A stretch of 64,000 nt of DNA, taken from NCBI GenBank assembly GCA_032433765.1, contig JAVIAB010000025.1, forward strand, positions 38,633,348-38,697,347, given 5' to 3'. This document shows, one piece after another, positions 35,201-47,200 of the stretch; position 1 is the stretch's first letter, and each line of letters opens with the position of its first letter. The notes under the pieces are model-generated. The model was not told the origin of the DNA and did not search any database. It saw only the letters and a list, made by a program, of their open reading frames with translations. The DNA is from Megaustenia siamemsis (Eukaryota; Mollusca; Gastropoda; Stylommatophora; Ariophantidae). Both the position numbers and the translations under genes were made by a program.

Positions 35201-38200
35201 TTGCATGAAATCTATGTATAAAGTTGCATGAAATCCATGTATAAAGTTGCATGAAATCTATGTATAAAGTTGCATGAAATCTATGTATAAAGTTGCATGA
35301 AATCTATGTACTAAATTGAGAAGAACATACACAATCACTTCATCATCATCAACTAACAAGCCTGCTGACGTAAGGTGATGATGTCTCTCCACAACCTTTT
35401 CTTGCTACAGCTTGTGAGCTATTGTAAACTTCCTGTCAAGCCAATCTCTTAACACATTCATTATCAACGGGTTTAACATGCCTGCTTGGCCATTTTTCCT
35501 GCTCATGAAAAAGTATAACAGAAAATATATGAAATTTAACCTAAAACTTGTTGTTTTAACAATTAGCTTGGGAAGTCAGAAAAGAGTTTAAATGAGAGCA
35601 TTAGAAGGTAAAGTATGAGACTTGAATCGGCACCTTAGCATGTGAGTTTTCAGCCATATGTGCTCGGTTGCCTATCCAGAAGTGTTCGGAGACTTCTATC
35701 TATCTATCTTTCGTTCGCCGCAAGTATTGTCTAAATCTGCAATGTCGTTTCCTGTATAAATGTTACTGTCTTTTGTAATTCTTGCAGCGGCCCATATAGT
35801 TTTGTCTGTAGTGTTGTATCTATGGGCAATGGATTTTCCTCAGTCTACTATATTCAGTGCAGTCTTGAAGTATGTGTTCAGCAGTCTGGGGCGCCTGTCC
35901 ACATGTACAAGTATTCGGAGACTTCTGAATTCAGAGATTTCTGGATAGTGACACTTCAAGCATCGAATCTCACAATGCTGGGTCGAACGTGGGGGGTGCT
36001 TTTTCCAACCAAAAGTACAATTCACACTGCTTCCAGCGGGAATCGAACATGGGTTGTCCAAACGTCAGTAGCCCAGTCAGGTGGTTTTTCCAACTAGACT
36101 ACCAAGACCCCACTAGCAAGCATTCATTCGAAGGAGTGACATGATCTCATGGTTGTCGAAGCCTTGTGCCCATCCTGCATCTCGGAGGGCATTAATGACG
36201 TCTGCCTGATCCATTGGTTCACTATCTTCAATGACAGCACAGCTGGCCAGCCTGTCCGCTTTTTCATTGACCCATGCTCCCGCATGTCCAGGGACACAGA
36301 CAAAGGTGACACATATTTTTTACTTCTGCAATGACTCTACCCATTGCCTGCGTGCAGAGCCTCCCTCCACTTTTCTTATCATGCTCATCGAATCACTTAG
36401 TAAAATGCGTGGGTGTAGTCTTGTGACTCTAACAAGATGATTTCCATGTGTTTCCTAGCGCAATGAAGACTGCACTTGCTTTTTGTATCCTTATTTTTGT
36501 ATCATTCTATGTTTCTCATTCTTTGTCTATATTACAGTCTAAATATATATACAATTTTACATCTAGTAGAAGTATTTCTCCTAGTGTGATTTAGTTATTA
36601 TCAACCACATTAATTCTCATAATTTTGGTCTATTTATTTTCGGTCCCAGTTGTTGTGACCTCATGTCAAGTATTCTCATGTTGTCTTGCATCTGTTGATG
36701 GTTATGAAAGAAGAGAAATGTTTGTTATGATTTGTAAAATTTTTTTTAAATAGTAATTTTTGCATTTATAATTAATGATATATTGTTGAAGTAATAACTT
36801 TCAACAACAAAAATAATGAAAAATAACATTACCCCGGAGGGCAATATACACAAAATTGCTAGGCATTGGAAATAGTAGACAACTATATATATCTTGGTAG
36901 TAATATTGATCAAGAAGGTGAAACAAAGAAAGTGATCAGAAGCAGGATAGTAAAAGCAGCAATACATTTTAAAAACCAGGACAAAATATCAAAATAAAAA
37001 AATATTACGCAAGAAACCAAACTGAAAATATTCAACTAAAACGTATTATCAACCCTTACTTACGTATGTGAAAGCTGGAAAACAACAAATGAGATTGATG
37101 GAATGAATTCAAGACTAATATAGAGATAAGAGAAATGGTCATGCAACCAACGATCTCATCTACAATGGAATGAATTCAAGACTAATATAGAGATAAGAGA
37201 AATGGTCATGCAACCAATGATCTCATCTACAATGGAATGAATTCAAAACTAATATAGAGATAAGAGAAATGGTCATGCAACCAAAGATCTCATCTACAAT
37301 GGAATGAATTCAAGACTAATATAGAGATAAGAGAAATGGTCATGCAACCAATGATCTCATCTACAATGGAATGAATTCAAGACTAATATAAAGATAAGAG
37401 AAATGGTCATGCAACCAACGATCTCATCTACAATTAAAAAAAGAAGATGGACATATGTCGGATGTGTGTTGAGAAGAGACAACAAGAGAATTCCAAAACA
37501 GGCTCTTCTATGAGTAACATCAGGATACAGAAAAAGAAGAAGACCTAAAGATGCACTAAAAAGAACATTTATAAGAGAAGCAAAGTTAGCAGGCATAGAC
37601 TCATTAGATAGGCTCGAACATGTTGCCCAGAATAGAGATTGGTGGTGACAAACACTACAAGCCCTATGTGATATCTAACAGTGTGGTGATGAAGAGTAAC
37701 ATTACATTGTTACAGTTTGTGAAATATTTGTTGTAATTGATAACATTTGATTATTATAGTCATTTCAGCTGTTATAACTAATGCCATTTTGAAATAATAC
37801 ATTTGTTTATTTTTATAAAGAATTATGGTCTTGAAACATAAATGATTGTTTTCTTTTTAACATTTTGAAATATTCTTGCATTAATAATTTTTAGCTGTTA
37901 CAATCAATGAATTATTTTATTTTTGTCCCAGGTGTGTGGGGTAACAGTATGTCATCAGCTGCAGAAGGGTCAAGGTCGCACACATCCCAAACTTCCGAAG
38001 GGTTCAGATCCCAGGCGGCCGCCAGCATGGAGAGACTTGGTCAACACTTGCTTGAAGGGCCTGGCTACTTCGCTGCTAGTCTTGAACAGACCAGCCCAGT
38101 GGCCTCACAGTCAGAGACCGGCAGATACAGCTCTTCTCCTGCAGATTTCTTTGTGGCTTCTGAAGGAGTGGGTGGGTTGTCTTCATCATTTTCTAAAAAA

Positions 38201-41200
38201 AAAAAAAAAATGAGATTGCTTGTTTGCGTTCGTCCGATGGCTAAAGGAGTTAAACTCTTCTTCATCTACCCTTAAAGGGATGTTAAGTGGACGTGACTGC
38301 ATTGTGTTGTGGTTTGCAGTATAACTGTTGCCTTTCGGCCCAACACATCCAACTTCAGCATGGCATTTTTGAGTACCGGGTTGTCTTCCCTCTTTGATCC
38401 TTACTCGCTTGGCCAAACTAGACAGGTTAGTCTGTTACTAGAGGCACCATGGAGAGGTGGAGCAGGGTCTGGATGGTTCTGGTTCACTGATCCTGATGCA
38501 AGCCATCAGCTTAATATTGGTGTAATACCGACCACATTACCCCAAAAATCATGTGCCAAAGGTCTATAAAATTATTGCTCACTAACACCATATTCCCTAC
38601 AGTCCACTTGGCGTGACAGGGCACTTTAATGCTTTACTTACACTTCGAGCTCTGAGTGATGTCTGTCAGTACTAGATGGGTGTATTCTGTTGGTACTGGA
38701 TGGTGTATTCTGTTAATACTGGATGGTGTATTCTGTTAATACTGGAAGAATGTATTCTGTTAATACTGGAAGAATGTACACTGTTAATACTGGAAAATGT
38801 ATTCTGTTAATACTGGAAGAATGTATTCTGTTAATACTGGAAGAATGTATTCTGTTAATACTGGAAGAATGTATTCTGTTAATACTGGAAGAATGTATTC
38901 TGTTAATACTGGAAGAATGTACACTGTTAATACTGGAAGAATGTACACTGTTAATACTGGAAGAATGTATTCTGTTAATACTGGAAGAATGTATTCTATT
39001 AATACTGGAAAATGTATTCTATTAATACTGGAAAATGTATTCTATTAATCCCGGATGAATGTATTCTATTAATACTGGAAAATGTATTCTATTAATCCCG
39101 GATGAATGTATTCTGTTAATACTGGAAAATGTATTCTATTAATCCTGGATGAATGTATTCTGTTAATACTGGAAAATGTATTCTATTAATCCCGATGGAT
39201 GTATTCTGTTAATACTGGAAAATGTATTCTATTAATCCCGGATGAATGTATTCTGTTAATACTAGAAAATGTATTCTATTAATCCCGATGAATGTATTCT
39301 GTTAATACTGGAAAATGTATTCTATTAATCCCGGATGAATGTATTCTGTTAGGTAAAGGGAAGGTAAAGTACGAGACTTGAACAGGCGTCTTAACACGCG
39401 AGTTTACACCCATATGTTCTCAGCCGCCTATCCGGAAATGTTCGGAAATTTCTGTATAGTGCCGCCTCAAGCATCAAAACTCAGATGCGAGGCAACATTC
39501 CTCACCTTCCCAGGGTAATCCCCTGGTATCCATTTCTGCCAACGGCTGGGTCGACCGCGGGGGTAATTTTTTTTTTTTCAACCACGAGTACAATTCACAC
39601 TGCTCCCAGCGGGAATCGAACACGGGTTGTCCGAACGTCGGTAGTCCAGTCGGGTGGTTTTCCCAACTCGGCTACCGAGGCCCCCAAAGTAGTGGAAGGG
39701 TAGTTGTAGTTAAAGTTAGTCGAAGGCCCTGTATCACTGCAAACGAATTAAAATCCATAATTGCTCAACCGCCCGTGCCAGTGGAATCATCTGAATTAAC
39801 ATCTCATCTCATTGAAGGATCCAAGCAAAGAAAGGCAACTGTAGTCCCCAACATAGCAGCAACAGCACACACCAAAAGACATAAGGCACCGAAAGTGAAT
39901 GCAGCCAAACTATTCTTCGTTATATAATATCATTATTCATCAAAAGCAATCGGAATATTGAAACATGATGCAGATAAAAAACACAGCTCATGGTGTGCAC
40001 AGAGCACTAAACTCAGTAGCTCTGGTAGCAAGTAGCACCAAGCTATATATTGGTATATGAGGAAACTGCAACAAGGAACACTTTTCAGACAAGAGACTCA
40101 ACAGTTCCTGCCGCCTATTCGCCATATTGACCAGAAGTCTACTGGAAGGATGTATTCTTTTTATACTGAAAGGCTGTATTTTGTTGGCAGTGGATGTATT
40201 TTGTTGGTAGTGGATATATTTTGTTGGTAGTGGATGTATTCTGTTGGTAGTGGATGTATTCTGTTGGTAGTGGATGTATTTTGTTGGTAGTGGATGTATT
40301 CTGTTGGTAATGGATGTATTCTGTTGGTAATGGATGTATTCTGTTGGTAGTGGATGATTGCATTTTCTTGGTAGTGGATGATTGTATTTTCTTGGTAGTG
40401 GATGATTGTATTTTGTTGGTAGTGGATGATTATATTCTGTTGGTAGTGGATGATTGTATTTTGTTGGTAGTGGATGATTATATTCTGTTGGTAGTGGATG
40501 ATTGTATTCTTTTGGTAGCGGAAGGATGTATTCTATCGGTTTGTGGGTGGATGGATGGATGGATGGGTAATGAATCATCTGTCATTGTCAATCAATGACA
40601 GATCACTTTTCTCACCTTGTGCTTATCTTTTCTCTGTTTCACCTCTTGAGCCTGTTTCTGATAGAATTGTTTTGTTTTATACAGAAAGGTGTGATGGCCA
40701 TAAGACATTGTAGAAGATCATGATGGCCTCTTGAATTGGGCAGTTTGCATTATTTGTTGCTTATCCCCCTTACAGAAAACACAGACTGTCTGTTCCGCTT
40801 GTCATCGTTTCCCTGGTTACCTCTGACACACACAGACCAGCATGTGATAGCATCAACCAATAGGTATTTTGATGTTTTATTTGATATGATTTTTTAATGG
40901 AAATTGTAAGTATTATTAAGTCTGTACCTATTATACAAGATCTTTATCAACAATCAAAGCCCTTTAGACCCCTTATTTGGAGCATAGGCCACAGACAAGG
41001 TCTCTCATCCATCCCTATTCTTGGACATTTTCTCTACTTCTCTCCAGTCTAGGCCACAGACAAGGTCTCTCAATCCATCCCTATTCTTGGACATTTTCTC
41101 TACTTCTCTCCAGTCTAGGCCACAGACAAGGTCTCTCAATCCATCCCTATTCTTGGACATTTTCTCTACTTCTCTCCAGTCTAGGCCACAGACAAGGTCT

Positions 41201-44200
41201 CTCATCCATCCCTATTCTTGGACATTTTCTCTACTTCTCTCCAGTCTAGGCCACAGACAAGGTCTCTCCATCCATCCCTATTCTTGGACATTTTCTCTAC
41301 TTCTCTCCAGTCTAGGCCACAGACAAGGTCTCTCAATCCATCCCTATTCTTGGACATTTTCTCTACTTCTCTCCAGTCTAGGCCACAGACAAGGTCTCTC
41401 ATCCATCCCTATTCTTGGACATTTTCTCTACTTCTCTCCAGTCTAGGCCACAGACAAGGTCTCTCCATCCATCCCTATTCTTGGACATTTTCTCTACTTC
41501 TCTCCAGTCTAGGCCATAGACAAGGTCTCTCATCCATCCCTATTCTTGGACATTTTCTCTACTTCTCTCCAGTCTTGGCCACAGACAAGGTCTCTCCATC
41601 CATCCCTATTCTTGGACATTTTCTCTACTTCTCTCCAGTCTAGGCCACAGACAAGGTCTCTCCATCCATCCCTATTCTTGGACATTTTCTCTACTTCTCT
41701 CCAGTCTAGACCACAGACAAGGTCTCTCATCCATCCCTCTTCTTGGACATTTTCTCTACTTCTCTCCAGTCTAGGCCACAGACAAGGTCTCTCATCCATC
41801 CCTCTTCTTGGACATTTTCTCTACTTCTCTCCAGTCTAGGCCACAGACAAGGTCTCTCAATCCATCCCTATTCTTGGACATTTTCTCTACTTCTCTCCAG
41901 CCTAGGCCACAGACAAGGTCTCTTCATCCATCCCTATTCTTTGACATTTTCTCTACTTCTCTCCAGCCTAGGCCACAGACAAGGTCTCTCAATCCATCCC
42001 TATTCTTGGACATTTTCTCTACTTCTCTCCAGCCTAGGCCACAGACAAGGTCTCTCAATCCATCCCTATTCTTTGACATTTTCTCTACTTCTCTCCAGCC
42101 TAGGCCACAGACAAGGTCTCTCAATCCATCCCTCTTCTTGGACATTTTCTCTACTTCTCTCCAGCCTAGGCCACAGACAAGGTCTCTCAATCCATCCCTA
42201 TTCTTCGACATTTTCTCTACTTCTCTTCAGTCTAGACCACAGACAAGGTCTCTCCATCCATCCCTATTCTTTGACATTTTCTCTATTTCTCTACAATATA
42301 TGCCAATTTTTTTCTCTCTCTCTTTTTTTAAATATTTTGTTTGCCAACTTTTACCTCTGACGAAGTCCCTAGAGACTAGGAACTGAATTTTGCGTTAATC
42401 CATTTTTCCATGGCTGCTGTGTGCACAGGGGTCCCTCGCCACACAGGCAGATAACTCTGACTTCAGGGGTACTCATATTTTTTTCCCGTCGATGAGTAAT
42501 TGATGTTTCAAGCCGGGCCTCATTGCTGAGACCAAGGGTGGTTGCTGCAGAGAGAAATCATAAATAAAAATCCCAACTGGTGCAGCCGGGATTTGAACAC
42601 ACAACCTCTCTGTCTTGAGGCCGGCATCTTGCCTTAAGACCAACCAGTCCCCCCCAATCTATGCTAATGATCTTGAGGGTTTCTATGACTTCTCTTATCT
42701 ATTTATTCCTGGCTTTCTCTTCCCCTGTGGGTTCCATGACAGTGTCTCTCTTGCTATATTGGCATTCATCATCATCATTGAGTGCCGTCTCCGCAACGAA
42801 GGTTGGCTATCATGGAGCGCCATTTTGCTCTATCTCTTGCTTTGATGGTGCAAGTTGTCATCGGTTGATTTGTCCATCTTTTGATGTTACTCGTCCATGT
42901 TAATCTTGGTCTGCCTCTGCCTCTTTTACCTTGTATTTTCCCCTCCAGGATCACTTTCAGTAGGCTGTTGTGTCTTTTAACATGGCCTAAGAATCGCATT
43001 TGTCTTGTTCTAATTGTGTTCAGAAGTTCTCTTTTCATTTTTAGTTGTTTTAAGACTTTGTCATTTGTTTTCTTTTCCTTCCATCCAATTCTACCTATTC
43101 TTCTATATATCCACATTTCAAAGGCTTCAATTCTCTGTTCTGTTTTCTTGTCTAATGTCCATGTTTCAGCACCATATAGGAATATTGAGAAGATGTAACA
43201 TTTTGCTATTCTTAGTTTTAGTTCTGGTGTTATTTGTTTTGATGTTAGTATGTCCTTCATGACATTAAAATTACTTTTTGCCATTCCTATTCTTTTGTTT
43301 ATTTCAGTTGTACATTTTCCATCACTGGTTATAGTATGTCCAAGGTAGTTATAGTTCTGAACTGTCTCAAGGTCTATTCCTTCAATTTTGATATCCACTT
43401 GTGGGTTTTGAGTATTTTCTTTGTTTATGATCATAGTTTTAGTCTTTTTGATATTCATATCTAGTCCATATTTTTTGCTTGTCGTGTTTATTTCATTAAG
43501 TAATTGTTGTAGGTCTTTAGGATTTTCTGCTAGTAGTACAGTATCGTCAGCATATCTTAGGTTATTGATTATCTTTCCATTAATTTGTAGGCCTGGCATC
43601 TCTATGATGTTTTTAAAGATTTGCTCAGTGTATAGATTGAACAAGCTTGGTGATAGGATGCATCCTTGTCTTACTCCTCTTTTTATATCAATGGGTGTAG
43701 AGAACTCTTTGTTATATTTTATTATTGCTGTTTGCTCCCAGTATAGATTGCATATTAGTCGTATATCCATGTCATCTAGATGTATCTCTTTTAGGCATTC
43801 TATAAGTTGTTTGTGGTGTACTCTATCAAAAGCTTTGGTGTAGTCTATGAAGCAGGCATATATTGGTTTGTTTACTTCTGTGTATTTTTCGATTAATGTT
43901 CTCATGCAGAATATGGCTTCTTTTGTCCCGCTATTTTTCCTAAATCCAAATTGCTGCTCATCTAATTCAGTATTGATTTTATTCTGAATCCTTCCTTGTA
44001 TAACTTTTAGCAAGATTTTTGTAACATGGCTCATTAGGCTTATTGTTCTAAAGTCACTGCATTCAACTGCACCATTCTTTTTAGGCAATGCAATGAAAGT
44101 TGATGTTTTTAGTTCATTTGGTATGTATCCTGTGTGGTATATGTCGTTGCATATGTCTGTAATCACTTCAATGCCAAAATCTTCAAGTGCTGTATCATCT

Positions 44201-47200
44201 CTATCTGTATGCTTTCAGGTCCTGCTGCTTTTCCCCTTTTCATTGTTTTTATAGCTTTTTCCACCTCAGATTTTAAGATTTTATAGCCTGATGTACATTT
44301 TATAACTGGTTTCTTGTCCCTTTGATCATGAAATAGTTCTGTTATATATTCCTGCCATCTATCTATGATATCCTTATTGTCTGTTAGCATTTTTCCTTTT
44401 TTGTCTGCAATGCATCCACCTTCTGTGGCTTTTTTATTTTTATTAGTCATTCTCTTTATTTCTGTGTGCATTCCTCTTAGGTCTTGTTTGCTTTCCATAG
44501 TTTCTATTTCTCTACATTTTTGGCTGAGCCAGTCTTCTTTTGCCTTTTTGCACATTTTGCGTATCTCATTATCTATTTTATTGTATTGGGCAGTGTTCTT
44601 CGCTTGTCTCCTTTCTTCCATTTTTTCTAAGATGGTGTTAGTTATCCATTTTTGTTTTTTGTTCTTTTCTCTTTTGGGTAAGGTGTCGCAGGCTTTTTGT
44701 ATGCTTTTCTTTATGCATTGCCATTTGGTTGTTACTTTTTCATCAGGATTTTCTCTTCTGTATTGTTCAATTCCTTCCTCTAGCAGCTTCTGGTATGTGT
44801 TCTTTACTTGTATTGTATAGGTATCTTTAATATCTTTTTGATTTAAAGCTGTTATGTCGAGTGGGTTTGTTGATGAATCAGATTTTTGCTTGTTTCTCTT
44901 TAGTTTGATTTTCATTTTAATCATTACAGGATTGTGATCAGAATTAATATCTGCTCCTGGGTAGGTTTTGGCTTTCTTTACGCTGTTACGGAACCTTTCT
45001 TTTATCATTATGTAATCTATTTGATTCCTCTTCCTATCTCCAGGGCTTTTCCATGTGTATAGTTTCCTTTTCTCTTGCTCAAAGTAGGTGTTACATATTA
45101 TCAGCCTGTTTTCTTCACAGAATTGTATTAATCTTTCTCCTCTGTCATTTCTTTTTCCTAAACCATGATTTCCTATAATTGTCTTATATCTACCTTTTCC
45201 TACTTTAGCATTCATGTCACCCATTACAATCAAGATGTCTGAAGATTTCACTTGCTTCATAACTTTATTTAGGTCTTCATAGTATGCCTCTATTTGTTCA
45301 TCTGTGTAGTCTATATTGGCATTGGGTTTTCTTAATGTGTGTCCAATCCACCTCCATTTTCTATTCATAATCTATTCCTTGATTGGCCCTTGTTTTTTCC
45401 CAGAGATCGTCATCTCAATCTTGCCACACCATCTGATGCTCATTATAGACTAGAAATGTAGCCCTTCGAACAGCCATTTACATTTCTGTTATCTCATTTA
45501 CCAGTTTCACTAAAGCTTCATATATTTATGTATGATCCCCCTTCAACAGAAGAATGTTAGGAGTACCTTGGGCAGCTACACATTTTCATCCTGTCTCTTA
45601 TACGAAGGTGCATGTCTTTTTCAATTGTTCTGACGGTGAAAAATTATGAGGAAATTCTCGACGAGCTCAACACAAAAAGAGAGCTCTTAAAAACATTCAG
45701 AAGAAACAATCAACATTTTTCGGGCACATGAGAAGAGGAAAGATGGAATACTTGGTTACAACTGGCAAAATACAGGGAAAGACAGATTGTGGATGACAAA
45801 GAGAGACTTTACTAGATAGCTTGGTGTCATGGCATGGAAAACAGTCAACAATAGAATTAATATGATGTACTGTGGACAGAGATTTTTGGAAGGACATGAT
45901 TGCCTTTGCCAGTCAGTAGGACACATGATACTGAGGATGGCAAAAATATTTTGTTGTCAGTAAAATCGGATGTGTTGGAAGATACTAGCTAGCATTGCTG
46001 ATCTGTTAGTTGGATGTGTTGGAAGATACTAGCTAGCATTGCTGATCTGTTAGTTGGATGTGATGGAAGATACTAGCTAGCATTGCTGATCTGTTAGTTG
46101 GATGTGTTGGAAGATACTAGCTGGCATTGCTGATCTGTTAGTTGGATGTGATGGAAGATACTAGCCGGCATTGCTGATCTGTTAGTTGGATGTGATGGAA
46201 GATACTAGCTAGCATTGCTGATCTGTTAGTTGGATGTGTTGGAAGATACTAGCCGGCATTGCTGATCTGTTAGTTGGATGTGATGGAAGATACTAGCTAG
46301 CATTGCTGATCTGTTAGTTGGATGTGTTGGAAGATACTAGCTGGCATTGCTGATCTGTTAGTTGGATGTGATGGAAGATACTAGCCGGCATTGCTGATCT
46401 GTTAGTTGGATGTGATGGAAGATACTAGCTAGCATTGCTGATCTGTTAGTTGGATGTGTTGGAAGATACTAGCTAGCATTGCTGATCTGTTAGTTGGATG
46501 TGTTGGAAGATACTAGCTAGCATTGCTGATCTGTTAGTTGGATGTGATGGAAGATACTAGCTGGCATTGCTGATCTGTTAGTTGGATGTGATGGAAGATA
46601 CTAGCCGGCATTGCTGATCTGTTAGTTGGATGTGTTGGAAGATACTAGCTGGCATTGCTGATCTGTTAGTTGGATGTGTTGGAAGATACTAGCTGGCATT
46701 GCTGATCTGTTAGTTGGATGTGTTGGAAGATACTAGCTGGCATTGCTGATCTGTTAGTTGGATGTGTTGGAAGATACTAGCTGGCATTGCTGATCTGTTA
46801 GTTGGATGTGTTTGAAGATACTAGCCAGCATTGCTGATCTGTTAGTCGGATGTGTTGGAAAATACTAGCCGGCATTGCTGATATGTTAGTTGGATGTGTT
46901 GGAAAATACTAGCCGGCATTGCTGATCTGTTAGTTGGATGTGTTTGAAGATACTAGCTGGCATTGCTGATCTGTTAGTTGGATGTGTTGGAAGATACTAG
47001 CTGGCATTGCTGATCTGTTAGTTGGATGTGTTGGAAAATACTAGCTAGCATTGCTGATCTGTTAGTTGGATGTGTTGGAAAATACTAGCTAGCATTGCTG
47101 ATCTGTTAGTTGGATGTGATGGAAGATACTAGCTAGCATTGCTGATCTGTTAGTTGGATGTGTTGGAAGATACTAGCTGGCATTGCTGATCTGTTAGTTG

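Noticed and set aside
39988..40578. 196-codon - strand open frame with tandem HPLPTEYN motifs
   Set aside because: Comes from the 20-24 bp array; the non-repeat part is repeat H in reverse.
41021..42386. Overlapping open frames of 90-205 codons on both strands
   Set aside because: Products of the 66-bp minisatellite; periodic every 22 residues, with no start context or homology.
42615..44820. Several + strand open frames (76-151 codons) opposite the LINE
   Set aside because: They are antisense shadows of the reverse transcriptase and endonuclease frames, with hydrophobic low-complexity translations.
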